The notes under the pieces are model-generated. The model worked only from the letters and a program-made list of their open reading frames with translations. It was not told the origin of the DNA and did no database searches. A DNA stretch of 41,438 nt from an uncultured Clostridium sp. (lineage in GTDB: Bacteria; Bacillota; Clostridia; TANB77; CAG-508), in assembly GCA_900553015.1 (NCBI GenBank), contig USBY01000012.1, positions 1 to 41,438 on the forward strand. The letters are read 5' to 3'. A program made the position numbers and the translations under genes. This document shows, one piece after another, positions 15,809 through 24,486 of this stretch; position 1 is the stretch's first letter, and each line of letters starts with the position of its first letter.

Positions 15809-18097
15809 ATGCAAAATTTATTAGAAGGTTTAAATGACAAACAATATGAAGCCGTTATAAATACTGACGGGCCATGTTTAGTAATAGCTGGTGCGGGAAG
15901 TGGAAAAACAAAAGTATTAACACATAAAATAGCATATTTAATGCAAGAAAAAGATATAAAACCATGGAATATATTAGCAATAACATTTACTAATAAAGCC
16001 GCAAATGAAATGAAAGAAAGAGTAGAAGCATTAGTAGGTGATGAGGCAAAAGATATGTGGATTGGAACATTCCATTCTATTTGTGTTAAGATTTTAAGAA
16101 GATTTATAGATAGAATTGGGTTTGATCATTCTTTTGTAATTTTTGATACATCAGACCAAAGAACATTAATTAAAGAATGCTTAAAAGATTTAAAAATAGA
16201 CGATAAAATGTTTACAGACAGAATCGTTCAATTCGAAATAAGCAATGCAAAAAATGATATGAAAGAGCCAGAAGAATATGAAGCTATGGTAAAAGGTGAT
16301 TATAGAAGAGAAAAAATAGCTTCTGTATATAATTTGTATCAAAGAAGATTAAAAGAAAATAATGCTATAGATTTTGATGATATTATAAATTATACGATAA
16401 AAATATTTAAAGAAAATGATGATGTATTAGATTACTATACAAATAAATTTAATTACATATTAGTAGATGAATATCAAGATACAAACAAATCACAATTTAC
16501 ATTAATAAGATTACTTGCAAAAGCTCACGGAAATATAACTGTAGTTGGGGATAATGACCAAGGAATTTACAGTTTTAGAGGTGCAGATATTTCTAATATT
16601 TTAAATTTTGAAAAAGATTTTAAAGGAACAAAAATAATAAAATTAGAGCAAAATTATAGATGTACACAAAACATATTAAATGCAGCAAATTCTGTTATAA
16701 AAAATAATGAAGTAAAATACAAGAAAAAATTATGGACAGAAAATGAAGAAGGAGCATTACCAACATTTCACGTTTCAGATGATGAATATGATGAAGGAAG
16801 ATATATTGTAGAAGAGATAAATCATTTAAGAAGAGAAGAATATTATAAATATTCAGATTTTGCAATACTTTATAGAATGAACTCACAATCAAGAGCAATA
16901 GAGGAAATCTTAAGAAGAGAAGATATTCCATATAAAATTGTTGGAGGCTTAAAATTCTACGAAAGAAAAGAAATAAAAGATATAATCGCATATTTAAGAT
17001 TAATTAATAATCCATCAGATAATTTAGCCTTAAAAAGAATTATAAATGAACCTAAAAGAGGAATTGGTAAAACAAGTTTAGATAAGATACAAGCTATATC
17101 AGAACAAACTGGAATACCGATGTACCAAATAATAAAAGAAGCAGACCAATATGGTCTTAGCAGAGTATATTCAAATGCCCAAGGATTTATAGAAGTAATT
17201 GAAGATTTAATTAGTAAAAAAGATGAGTATATAATAACAGAATTAATAAAACATACATTAAAAGAAACAGGATATACAAAAGCTCTAGAAGACGAAAACA
17301 GTATAGAAGCAGAAAATAGAATAGAGAACTTGGAGGAATTTCTAACTGTTGCAGTGCAATTCGAAGAAGAAGAGGCAGATAATGATTTAAGTACATTTTT
17401 AGAGGGGATAACTCTTTCTAGTGATATAGACGGAATGGATGATGAAGAAGAATCTGTTACATTAATGACATTGCACTCAGCTAAAGGATTGGAATTCCCA
17501 GTAGTATTTTTAGTAGGTATGGAGGAAGGAATTTTCCCAGGATATAAATCTATAGGCGAGCCAAAAGAATTAGAAGAAGAAAGACGTTTATGTTACGTAG
17601 GTATAACTAGGGCAAAAAATAATTTATATTTAACATGTAGTAGACAAAGAACAATGTTTGGTTCAACCAGCTGTAATCCTGTATCAAGATTCGTAAAAGA
17701 AATACCAGAAAATATGCTAGAAGGAGCAAACAAAATAGAAAGCGAACCAGAAAACAAATTTAAAGATAGTAACTACGAATGGAGCTATGGAAAATCTGGA
17801 AATAATGGAAAAGTCGTAAGCTATAAAGTAGATATATCAAGTTCTAAGCCAGAGCCAAGCTTTGCATTTAAATCTGCAGAAAGCTTTTTAGCAAAATTAA
17901 ATAGCAAAGCACAAGGAAATGATACAGATTTATCAAAATATAAAGAAGGACAAAGAATATATCATAAACGTTTTGGTGAAGGAAATATAAGTAAAATAGA
18001 ACCAGAAGGAGACGACTTAAAACTAGACATTCAATTTGATAAGGTAGGACATAAACGTTTAATGGCAAAATTTGCAAACCTAGAAATTATAGACTAA
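15809..18097 (+). CDS. pcrA: ATP-dependent DNA helicase PcrA (UvrD family)
   Basis: 762 residues, the usual PcrA length. This 3'-5' superfamily 1A helicase acts in nucleotide-excision repair, in removing RecA from DNA and in rolling-circle replication. Motifs in order: Q motif LNDKQYEAV, Walker A AGAGSGKT (27-34), Ia ITFTNKAANEMKER, II LVDEYQDTNKSQ, III VVGDNDQGIYSFRGAD, IV QNYRC, V VTLMTLHSAKGLEFPVVF and VI EEERRLCYVGITRAK. The C-terminal tail (about 705-760, YKEGQRIYHKRFGEGNISKIEP) is the Tudor-like domain that binds RNA polymerase. AAAGGAG precedes ATG 15809. No ligA or pcrB follows; instead a repeat and a nucleotidase gene come next. Confidence 0.96.
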   Translation: MQNLLEGLNDKQYEAVINTDGPCLVIAGAGSGKTKVLTHKIAYLMQEKDIKPWNILAITFTNKAANEMKERVEALVGDEAKDMWIGTFHSICVKILRRFIDRIGFDHSFVIFDTSDQRTLIKECLKDLKIDDKMFTDRIVQFEISNAKNDMKEPEEYEAMVKGDYRREKIASVYNLYQRRLKENNAIDFDDIINYTIKIFKENDDVLDYYTNKFNYILVDEYQDTNKSQFTLIRLLAKAHGNITVVGDNDQGIYSFRGADISNILNFEKDFKGTKIIKLEQNYRCTQNILNAANSVIKNNEVKYKKKLWTENEEGALPTFHVSDDEYDEGRYIVEEINHLRREEYYKYSDFAILYRMNSQSRAIEEILRREDIPYKIVGGLKFYERKEIKDIIAYLRLINNPSDNLALKRIINEPKRGIGKTSLDKIQAISEQTGIPMYQIIKEADQYGLSRVYSNAQGFIEVIEDLISKKDEYIITELIKHTLKETGYTKALEDENSIEAENRIENLEEFLTVAVQFEEEEADNDLSTFLEGITLSSDIDGMDDEEESVTLMTLHSAKGLEFPVVFLVGMEEGIFPGYKSIGEPKELEEERRLCYVGITRAKNNLYLTCSRQRTMFGSTSCNPVSRFVKEIPENMLEGANKIESEPENKFKDSNYEWSYGKSGNNGKVVSYKVDISSSKPEPSFAFKSAESFLAKLNSKAQGNDTDLSKYKEGQRIYHKRFGEGNISKIEPEGDDLKLDIQFDKVGHKRLMAKFANLEIID

Positions 18098-18107
18098 ACT
18101 GGTAAAT

Positions 18108-18158
18108 GGGATTTGGGTATGTCGCATAGGGGGATTTGGGGACGTTCCTTAAATCCCG
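18108..18158. repeat. REP-like repeat between pcrA and the nucleotidase gene
   Basis: A full unit (18131-18158) with GGGATTT and AAATCCC arms around GGGGACGTTCC, preceded by a decayed unit beginning GGGATTTGGG at 18108. It lies 11 bases after the pcrA stop codon. Confidence 0.85.
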
Positions 18159-18194
18159 CTTAATTATTTCAGGATTGCCAAAGGGAGGTTTTAA

Positions 18195-18752
18195 ATGAAA
18201 AGGTTATTAATAGATATGGATGATGTAATTTGTGAAAATGGTTTTATTCGTATGATAAATGAATTTTTAGGAACAAATTATAAATCAGAAGACGCAAATT
18301 CATATTATGTAAATGATTTAATACCTAAAGATAAATTTGAAGAATGGGTAAAATTTTTCGAAGAAAAAAATGTATATGATTACGTAAATATTGTTAAAGA
18401 TGCACCAGAAGTTATAGAAAAACTTAATGAAGTTTATGATATATACATAATTACAGCATATATTTTTAGAGATAAACCTGAAATTTCTGGAAGTCAGTTA
18501 AAAAATAAATTCGATTATTTAACTAAAAATTTGCCTTTTATTGATCCTAAAAAGTTTATATTTTTATCTGATAAAGAATTAGTAGATGCAGATATAAGGA
18601 TTGATGATAGTGTTGATAAATTAAAAGGAAAAGCTGAAATGAAATTACTATTTACAGCATATCACAATAAGAACATTGCAGATGATGAATTGACAGAAAA
18701 GAAACTAACTAGAGTAAATAGTTGGAAAGAAATAGAAAAAATATTGTTATAA
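18195..18752 (+). CDS. Putative 5'(3')-deoxyribonucleotidase (NT5C family, HAD superfamily)
   Basis: 185 residues. The N-terminal HAD motif LLIDMDDVICENG carries the nucleophile Asp and acid/base Asp (DMDDV). The cap follows, then motif II IYIITAY (Thr) and a late motif DADIRIDDSVDKL with acidic residues for metal binding. This matches the NT5C-like family that removes phosphate from (deoxy)nucleoside monophosphates in the cytoplasm, related to Bacillus YorS/YqfW-type proteins. Exact substrate cannot be told. GGGAGG precedes ATG 18195. The gene stands alone, bounded by palindromic repeats on both sides (18108-18158 and 18864-18891) and by a hairpin at 18794. Confidence 0.85.
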   Translation: MKRLLIDMDDVICENGFIRMINEFLGTNYKSEDANSYYVNDLIPKDKFEEWVKFFEEKNVYDYVNIVKDAPEVIEKLNEVYDIYIITAYIFRDKPEISGSQLKNKFDYLTKNLPFIDPKKFIFLSDKELVDADIRIDDSVDKLKGKAEMKLLFTAYHNKNIADDELTEKKLTRVNSWKEIEKILL

Positions 18753-18793
18753 AATAAAAATAGTAGATGATGTTTTAATAAAATGTGAAAATG

Positions 18794-18827
18794 AAAGCTT
18801 GAAGTCGTTTGATTTTGGGCTTTTTTT
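18794..18827 (+). terminator. Probable terminator after the nucleotidase gene
   Basis: AAAGCTT (18794-18800) can pair with GGGCTTT (18817-18823) with two G-U pairs, followed by a T run to 18827. Confidence 0.6.
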
Positions 18828-18863
18828 AAAATCCACCCTAACAAAATTAGAAAAAATTCTAAT

Positions 18864-18891
18864 CGGGATTTAAGGAACGTCCCTAAATCCC
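18864..18891. repeat. REP-like repeat, single unit
   Basis: CGGGATTT arm, AAGGAACGTCCC core and TAAATCCC arm: reverse orientation relative to the unit at 18131. It lies between the nucleotidase terminator and the coat genes. Confidence 0.85.
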
Positions 18892-18959
18892 TGAAAAAGT
18901 AAATGTATAAAAAATAAAAATTTGATAATAATATTAAAAAACAAAAAAGGAGTGATAAT

Positions 18960-19148
18960 ATGCCAAATTTAAGTCAAGTTGAGTTACAAAATTTAAGACA
19001 TCTTATAGGAGCACATGAAACATCTTATCAAAAGTTAAATGCGTATTCTTCAGAAGCTGTCGACCCACAAATTAAGCAAATCTTTGCGAAATCTGCACAA
19101 GATGCTTTAAATACAAAACAAAAATTAATGAGTTTTTTAAATAATTAG
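18960..19148 (+). CDS. Small spore-coat-type protein (CotF-related)
   Basis: 62 residues, helical, no signal or membrane segment. The sequence NLSQVELQNLRHLIGAHET, followed by Tyr/Lys/Asn-rich helices and DALNTKQKLMSFL, resembles the N-terminal half of CotF-like coat proteins found in pairs in many Clostridia. AAAAGGAGTGATAAT precedes ATG 18960. It is followed nine bases later by a second small gene with the matching C-terminal half, so the two probably act together as a split CotF pair. Expression in the mother cell late in sporulation is expected for the family; I did not see a clear sigma-E or sigma-K promoter. The family call is from memory of the sequence pattern. Confidence 0.75.
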   Translation: MPNLSQVELQNLRHLIGAHETSYQKLNAYSSEAVDPQIKQIFAKSAQDALNTKQKLMSFLNN

Positions 19149-19157
19149 GAGGTTGTA

Positions 19158-19400
19158 ATGAACGAGAAAATAATGGTAAATGATATTTTATCAGGGGTTA
19201 AATCTAATTTAACAACATATCAAAATGCAATTTCAGAAACTGAAAATATGGAGCTTAGACAAACTCTACAACAAATAAGAAACAATGATGAGAGTTTTCA
19301 GTATGAATTATTTAAAGTTGCACAAGCTAAAGGATATTACAAACCAGCAGCTAAAGCTAGTGTAACTGAGATAGATGAAGTAAAAAGTAATTTACAATAA
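19158..19400 (+). CDS. CotF-like spore coat protein
   Basis: 80 residues, all helical. KIMVNDILSGVKSNLTTYQNAISE resembles the coat F domain, and the end QYELFKVAQAKGYYKPAAKAS is typical of CotF (a helix followed by GYY-x-PA). GGAGG precedes ATG 19158. It is the second gene of a two-gene unit with the 62-residue protein upstream and is followed by a strong terminator. The role is probably structural, in the spore coat; this is inferred from the family. Confidence 0.8.
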   Translation: MNEKIMVNDILSGVKSNLTTYQNAISETENMELRQTLQQIRNNDESFQYELFKVAQAKGYYKPAAKASVTEIDEVKSNLQ

Positions 19401-19411
19401 AATATTATTGT

Positions 19412-19455
19412 AAACACAAGCTTATATAAATAAAAATATAAGCTTGTGTTTTTGT
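19412..19455 (+). terminator. Terminator after the coat gene pair
   Basis: A perfect 16-base stem, 19412-19427 with 19436-19451 (AAACACAAGCTTATAT and its complement), then TTTG. Confidence 0.85.
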
Positions 19456-19572
19456 ATACATAAATTAATATAAAATGTTACAGAAAGATTAAGTTGTATA
19501 GATAAACGAAGAAAAAAAGAAAAATAAAGACATTTTGACACAAAAAACTGAAAATTTGCTTGATTTTAAAAT

Positions 19573-19601
19573 TTGAAGAAAGAAATTTTTTATTATATGA
19601 T
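19573..19601 (+). promoter_or_regulatory. Possible sigma-A promoter of the M23 peptidase gene
   Basis: TTGAAG (19573-19578), 17-base spacer, TATGAT (19596-19601), about 20-35 bases before the translation start. Confidence 0.45.
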
Positions 19602-19624
19602 ATAGCCAACGTGTATACAAAGGA

Positions 19625-20650
19625 GTGTTAAAAATTATTAAGGTAAGAAAAGTATTAATGAATTTTAGAACTTTAATAAAATTATTAGCATTACTAGCCA
19701 TAGCGGGAGCACTAATTTGGGCGGCAATAATTTTTATATATAAACCAATATATAGTGTTACATTAAATGGGGAATTTTTAGGATACTGTGAAGATAAAGC
19801 AGAAATGCAAAACAGAATAAATGAGTATATGGATAATGGCTCAGGAGAAAATGTTGCATTTGTGGAAATTAATGATTTACCAGAATATAAAATGTGCCTT
19901 TTAAAAAAGGGAATAACAACAGATGATGATGAAATTTTTCAAAAGGTAATAGAAAAAGGTAAAAATTATTATACATATTACGCAATGGTAGTAAATGGCG
20001 AGGAAAAGCTATATGTAAAAAATCTTGAAGAAGCAGAAGCTGTCTTACAAGAATTAAAAGATAAAGATAGTGCCAATAAAGATAATATAACTATTGAAGA
20101 AAAATATAATACAGAACTTGCAACCCTAGTTGCTAAAGAAGATGCTGTTAACCAACTATACGAAGAAAAACAAGTAGAAAGCAAAGTTATGGTAGCAAGC
20201 ACAGCGACTAACAGAAAAACAAGTAACAGAGTAAGCACATCTACTAGTGTTTCAAGTGCAAAAGCAAATTTAGGAATTACATTAATAGAACCAATAAGTG
20301 GAATAATTACTGCAAGATATGGTGAAAAAAGTAGTGTTCGTTCTAGTGCGCATACTGGACTAGATATTGCAGCACCAGCAGGAACTCCTATTAAAGCAGC
20401 TGCTTCAGGAACAGTAGTATTTGCTGGAAGAAAAGGTTCGTATGGTAAAATGATAGTTGTTTCACATGGTAATGGGGTACAAACATATTATGCGCATTGT
20501 AGTAGTTTAGTAGCTTCTGTTGGACAAACTGTATCACAAGGACAAGTTATTGCGAAAGTTGGAAGCACTGGTAACTCTACAGGTAACCATCTACATTTAG
20601 AAGTAAGAGTAAATGGACAAAGTTATAACCCACAAAAATATGTTTATTAA
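19625..20650 (+). CDS. Membrane-anchored M23 (LytM) peptidase
   Basis: 341 residues in the longest frame. One N-terminal transmembrane helix (about 18-40) is followed by an extracytoplasmic region of about 180 residues with a Ser/Thr linker, then a C-terminal LytM domain (about 225-340). Zinc ligands are seen in HTGLDIAAPAGTPI (His243, Asp247), YYAHCSSL and HLHLEVRVNG (His322, His324), so the site is complete. It should cut peptidoglycan cross-bridges or stems; single-helix M23 proteins of this kind include clostridial SpoIIQ, but nothing ties this one to it. The start is uncertain: GTG 19625 overlaps the GGAG site, ATG 19658 lies 32 bases past it, and an ATT at 19634 sits at the ideal distance of eight bases. 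Bordered downstream by a bidirectional terminator. Confidence 0.88.
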   Translation: MLKIIKVRKVLMNFRTLIKLLALLAIAGALIWAAIIFIYKPIYSVTLNGEFLGYCEDKAEMQNRINEYMDNGSGENVAFVEINDLPEYKMCLLKKGITTDDDEIFQKVIEKGKNYYTYYAMVVNGEEKLYVKNLEEAEAVLQELKDKDSANKDNITIEEKYNTELATLVAKEDAVNQLYEEKQVESKVMVASTATNRKTSNRVSTSTSVSSAKANLGITLIEPISGIITARYGEKSSVRSSAHTGLDIAAPAGTPIKAAASGTVVFAGRKGSYGKMIVVSHGNGVQTYYAHCSSLVASVGQTVSQGQVIAKVGSTGNSTGNHLHLEVRVNGQSYNPQKYVY

Positions 20651-20658
20651 AAAATATA

Positions 20659-20690
20659 AAAAAAGAAGACTAATATTAGTCTTCTTTTTT
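20659..20690. terminator. Bidirectional terminator between the M23 peptidase gene and mecA
   Basis: A perfect 32-base palindrome centred at 20674.5 (AAGAAGACTAAT and its complement) with A/T runs on each side. Confidence 0.9.
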
Positions 20691-20699
20691 GCGTAAATA

Positions 20700-21329
20700 T
20701 TATTTTAAATTCTTTGATAAAGCTTTATAAAAATTATTTTTCACTAGTAAAGTACCATATTCATTTAATCTGCTCTTAAATAAATTAGAGTTATTTATAC
20801 TCTTACCGAATTCTGTTAAGGCACATAAAAATGTTTTAATATCTTCGAAATTTTTATCAATATTATCCATAACTAAATAATAATTGTTTTTATATGTATA
20901 TAAAGCAAAATCTTTTGTAAAAGCGTTTAAACCAGAAATATTAAGATTTTTTAAAAGTAAAACAAAATCAAAAATATCATCAAAATTATTAAACTCGTAA
21001 ATTATAGTATCTGTAGTTAATTTGTTAGATTTTCGTTTTGCTTTAATTGTTCTTTTTTTATACGCAGAAGCTATATCAAAATCGGGTAAAGATCTAGTTA
21101 CAGTTATAATAAAATCGCCATCTATAGTAGCTAAGGCCTCTATCATAAGTTTATAATCTTTAGTTATAAAACCAATTTGTTCTTCTGCTTCATCTAATAT
21201 TTCCATAAAAAGCTTTTGCGAATCGGAAGAATTAGACATAAAAGATTGATAATCTATATCGTTATCTTCTAAATCTTGAAGGTCAAGAATAATTCGAATT
21301 TTATCATTACTTAATTTTTCAAATCTCAT
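20700..21329 (-). CDS. mecA: Adaptor protein MecA
   Basis: 209 residues. The N-terminal substrate-binding domain opens MRFEKLSNDKIRIILDLQDLEDNDIDYQSFM and the C-terminal ClpC-binding domain lies at about 115-205 (TIIYEFNNFDDIFDFVLLLKNL ... LYTYKNNYYLVMDN), separated by a Lys/Arg-rich linker. MecA delivers substrates to the ClpCP protease and activates ClpC; in Bacillus the best-known substrate is ComK. The start is supported by GGGAGGG ahead of the ATG at 21329. It is a single-gene unit with a shared bidirectional terminator and its own candidate promoter at 21358-21386. Confidence 0.9.
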   Translation of the reverse strand: MRFEKLSNDKIRIILDLQDLEDNDIDYQSFMSNSSDSQKLFMEILDEAEEQIGFITKDYKLMIEALATIDGDFIITVTRSLPDFDIASAYKKRTIKAKRKSNKLTTDTIIYEFNNFDDIFDFVLLLKNLNISGLNAFTKDFALYTYKNNYYLVMDNIDKNFEDIKTFLCALTEFGKSINNSNLFKSRLNEYGTLLVKNNFYKALSKNLK

Positions 21330-21357
21330 TAGAATATCCCTCCCGAAATATATATTA

Positions 21358-21386
21358 ATTATACTATATATAAAGCATAATTTAAA
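21358..21386 (-). promoter_or_regulatory. Candidate sigma-A promoter of mecA
   Basis: Minus strand: TTTAAA (21381-21386), 17-base spacer, TATAAT (21358-21363). The -10 is perfect and the -35 weak. Confidence 0.5.
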
Positions 21387-21523
21387 TGAGTAATATTTGG
21401 TAATATAATATATTCTATAGTAAAAAAATAGGTACCTTTAATATAGCATAAAAGAAAATAAATTAAAAGAAAAAAATGGAAAAAAATAAAGAATTTTTAT
21501 TGCCCAAAAATTGTAAATATGAC

Positions 21524-21552
21524 TTGAAAAATCTGTGTAATATATATATAAT
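21524..21552 (+). promoter_or_regulatory. Sigma-A promoter of the DUF4321-radC-mre-minC operon
   Basis: TTGAAA (21524-21529), 17-base spacer, TATAAT (21547-21552), about 50 bases before ATG 21601. No other clear promoter or terminator is seen until the end of minC. Confidence 0.7.
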
Positions 21553-21600
21553 ATTATGGAATTTAATTGTTAATTTCCGTAAGGAAAAGGAGGAGCAATA

Positions 21601-21858
21601 ATGGCAACTAAAGACAAAAACATATGGGTTTTACTAATATTTATTTTAGCAGGAGTAGTAGTAGGTGGACTATTAGGAGAATTAGCTTCTAGAGTTGACT
21701 TTTTATGGTGGCTTGGCTATGGAAATAGCTTTGGGTTATCAGAACCACTAGTACTAGATTTAAGTATTATAAAAATTACATTTGCATTAGTAATAAAAGT
21801 AAATATAGCAAGTATAATAGGAGTTTTATTAGCTATACTTATATATAGAAAAGTGTAA
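21601..21858 (+). CDS. DUF4321 small membrane protein
   Basis: 85 residues with two transmembrane helices (about 9-29 and 58-82). The sequence VLLIFILAGVVVGGLLGELAS and the later LDLSIIKITFALVIKVNIASIIGVLLAILIYRKV fit DUF4321, a Firmicutes family commonly encoded just before radC and mreB. Function unknown; the conserved position suggests a link to cell-shape or envelope genes. AAGGAGGAGCAATA precedes ATG 21601. It is the first gene of a seven-gene unit. Confidence 0.85.
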   Translation: MATKDKNIWVLLIFILAGVVVGGLLGELASRVDFLWWLGYGNSFGLSEPLVLDLSIIKITFALVIKVNIASIIGVLLAILIYRKV

Positions 21859-21886
21859 TTAAAATTGGGGGCAGAAAGGATTTTAT

Positions 21887-22588
21887 ATGATAATGAAAAG
21901 GCTCCCAAATTATGAAAGGCCATACGAAAAATTAGAAATATATGGCGAAGAAAGTTTATCTAATTCAGAACTATTAGCGATTGTAATAAAAAGTGGAACA
22001 AAAGAAGAATCCGCATTAACATTAGCGCAAAGAGTTTTAGATATGGGAAATAAATGTAATTCTAAAGATATTACTTTTTTAGATGAACTTACAATTCAAG
22101 AATTAACAAAAATTAAAGGAATAGGTCGAGTAAAAGCGATACAAATGAAGGCAGTATGCGAACTCGCAAAGCGAATAGGAAAACCTATTTATTCAGATAA
22201 AATTATAATAAAAGGGTCAGAAGATGTTGCAGCCCTATTTATGAAAGAACTTAAAAACTCAAAAAGAGAAATAGCAAAATTAATAATATTAAATAATAAA
22301 AATATAGTTATAAAAATTAAAGATATATCATTTGGTGGTCAAAACTTTGTAATGATTGATCCAAAGGACATTTTTACAGAAGCAATAAAAATGCAAGCAC
22401 AAAGAATAATACTTGTACATAATCATCCAAGTGGTGACCCGAAACCAAGTAAGGAAGATATATTACTTACAAATAGAGTAAGAGAAGCATCAATGTTATT
22501 AGGTATTTCCTTTTTGGACCATGTAATAATAGGAAATAACAATTACGAAAGTGTTTTTGCAATAATGAGAAAGAAAGGATTGTTTTAA
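21887..22588 (+). CDS. radC: RadC family JAB-domain protein
   Basis: 233 residues, typical RadC (YsxA) length. An N-terminal helix-hairpin-helix-like region (about 60-95, LTKIKGIGRVKAIQMKAVCELAKR) is followed by a JAB/MPN metalloprotease-like domain (105-230) with the full metal motif in LVHNHPSGDPKPSKEDI and a conserved Glu upstream. Its role is unclear; the old radiation-repair assignment is not supported for most members. The start has GAAAGGA six to seven bases ahead of ATG 21887, and a second ATG two codons later is less well spaced. It ends one base before mreB, the conserved Firmicutes arrangement. Confidence 0.93.
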   Translation: MIMKRLPNYERPYEKLEIYGEESLSNSELLAIVIKSGTKEESALTLAQRVLDMGNKCNSKDITFLDELTIQELTKIKGIGRVKAIQMKAVCELAKRIGKPIYSDKIIIKGSEDVAALFMKELKNSKREIAKLIILNNKNIVIKIKDISFGGQNFVMIDPKDIFTEAIKMQAQRIILVHNHPSGDPKPSKEDILLTNRVREASMLLGISFLDHVIIGNNNYESVFAIMRKKGLF

Positions 22589-22589
22589 T

Positions 22590-23624
22590 ATGTTTAAATT
22601 TTTAGGACTTAATTCAAAAGATATTGGTATAGACTTAGGAACAGCAAATTTATTAGTCACATTAAAAGGAAAAGGAATTGTACTTAATGAACCTTCTGTA
22701 GTAGCAATAGATAAAAACACAGGGGAGATTTTAGCAACAGGTTACGAAGCAAAAGAGATGTTAGGAAGAACCCCAGAAACTATAAAAGCAGTAAGACCTT
22801 TAAGAGATGGTGTTATTGCAGATTTTACAGCTACAGAATTAATGCTAAAAAATATAATTAAAAAAGTTTGCAGACAAAACAATGTAGGAAAACCAAGAAT
22901 TTTAGTTGGAGTTCCATCTGGAATAACAGAGGTAGAGGAAAGAGCAGTAGAAGAAGCTGTTATGCAAGCTGGTGCTAAAGAAGTATATTTAATAGAAGAA
23001 CCAATGGCCGCAGCAATTGGAGCAAATTTAGATGTTTCAGAACCTAGCGGAAATATAATCGTAGATATTGGCGGTGGAACAACAGAAGTTGCAGTAGTTT
23101 CTTTAGGTGGTATCGTTATAAGCCATTCTTTAAGAATTGCAGGGGACGAGCTAGATGAAGATATAACAAACTATATAAAGAGAGAATACAATTTAGCAAT
23201 TGGAGACACAACTGCAGAAGAAATAAAGAAACAAATTGGTTGTGCACTTCCACTAATGACAGAAATGACAATGGATGTTACAGGAAGAGACTTAAATACA
23301 GGTCTTCCAAGAAACATAGTTGTAACTTCTAGTAATATTCAAGAAGCAATCGAAGTTTCTATTAATGAAATCGTAGAAACAGTTAAAGCTACTTTAGAAA
23401 AAACACCACCAGAACTAGCTTCAGATATTATGGAAAAAGGAATTGTACTTGCAGGTGGTGGAGCTTTAATAAAGAATCTAGACAAACTATTAAGCGAAAG
23501 AACTGGAATGCCAGTATATGTTGCAGAAGATCCATTAGACTGTGTGGTAAAAGGAACTGGTAAAACACTAGAAAATATAGAAAAGCTAAGAACAGTATTA
23601 ATTAACGCAAGAAAAAGAGTATAA
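22590..23624 (+). CDS. mreB: Rod shape-determining protein MreB
   Basis: 344 residues, full length. This actin-like ATPase polymerises under the membrane and guides the elongation machinery. Nucleotide-binding motifs are visible: phosphate-1 IGIDLGTANLLV, phosphate-2 IIVDIGGGTTEVAVVSLGG, and adenosine motif GIVLAGGGALIKNLDKLL. The ribosome binding site (AAAGGA) lies inside the end of radC, so translation is probably coupled. mreC, mreD and mrdA follow in the standard order. Confidence 0.97.
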   Translation: MFKFLGLNSKDIGIDLGTANLLVTLKGKGIVLNEPSVVAIDKNTGEILATGYEAKEMLGRTPETIKAVRPLRDGVIADFTATELMLKNIIKKVCRQNNVGKPRILVGVPSGITEVEERAVEEAVMQAGAKEVYLIEEPMAAAIGANLDVSEPSGNIIVDIGGGTTEVAVVSLGGIVISHSLRIAGDELDEDITNYIKREYNLAIGDTTAEEIKKQIGCALPLMTEMTMDVTGRDLNTGLPRNIVVTSSNIQEAIEVSINEIVETVKATLEKTPPELASDIMEKGIVLAGGGALIKNLDKLLSERTGMPVYVAEDPLDCVVKGTGKTLENIEKLRTVLINARKRV

Positions 23625-23651
23625 CTTTAAGTATATAGGAAGGAAGTAAGA

Positions 23652-24470
23652 ATGTATAAAAAGAAAAAGAGTGGAGTTATTGGAATAGTTGTTACAGTAA
23701 TTATTTTAATATTATTGGTAATACTTTCAAATATAAAAATAGAAAATTTAACAGTTGTAGAAAATGTTTTTAGTACAATAGTTATGCCATTTCAAAATGG
23801 GTTTACAATGCTAAAAAATAAGATTTCTGGCAATGATACATTTTTTACTGATTTAGATAATTTAAAAAATGAAAATGAGGAACTAAAACAAAAGAATAGT
23901 GAGCTAGAGCAATCCTTAAGAGAACTAGAAATAATTAAGGCAGAAAATACTACCCTAAAAGAACAAATGAACCTTAAAGAGAAATATGGGGAATATAACA
24001 CTGTATCTGGATATGTAATAAATAGAGATATTAGCAATTATACCGGTATGGTAGTTATAAATGTTGGTTCGGATGATGGAGTACAGCCTAATATGACAGT
24101 TATTGCAGATAAGGGTTTAGTTGGAAATGTAGTATCTGTTACATCAAATACTGCAAAAGTACAAACTATTGTGGATCCAGCAAGTTCTGTAAGTTGCATT
24201 ATTAGTACATCTAAAGATGCTTTTATAACAAAAGGAAGCATAAATAATAGTGGTAGAGAAATAAGAGCAACATATATACCAACAGATGCTGTATTAGTTC
24301 AAGATACAAGTGTAGAAACCTCTGGATTAGGAGGAATATATCCTAAGGGAATACATGTTGGTACGATAAAAGAAGTTGTTAATACTAAAAATCCAACAGA
24401 TAAATATGCTACGATAGAAACAGCAGTAGATTTCTCAAAATTGGACACAGTACTTGTTATATTAAATTAA
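23652..24470 (+). CDS. mreC: Rod shape-determining protein MreC
   Basis: 272 residues. One N-terminal transmembrane helix (about 8-26) is followed by a coiled coil (about 68-112, LKNENEELKQKNSELEQSL) and the beta-barrel MreC domain with GYVINRDISNYTGMVVINVG and KGLVGNVVSVTSNTAKVQTIVDP. It bridges MreB filaments to the penicillin-binding protein encoded two genes downstream. GGAAGGAAG precedes ATG 23652. Confidence 0.95.
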   Translation: MYKKKKSGVIGIVVTVIILILLVILSNIKIENLTVVENVFSTIVMPFQNGFTMLKNKISGNDTFFTDLDNLKNENEELKQKNSELEQSLRELEIIKAENTTLKEQMNLKEKYGEYNTVSGYVINRDISNYTGMVVINVGSDDGVQPNMTVIADKGLVGNVVSVTSNTAKVQTIVDPASSVSCIISTSKDAFITKGSINNSGREIRATYIPTDAVLVQDTSVETSGLGGIYPKGIHVGTIKEVVNTKNPTDKYATIETAVDFSKLDTVLVILN

Positions 24471-24486
24471 TGAAAGGAGAGCAATT

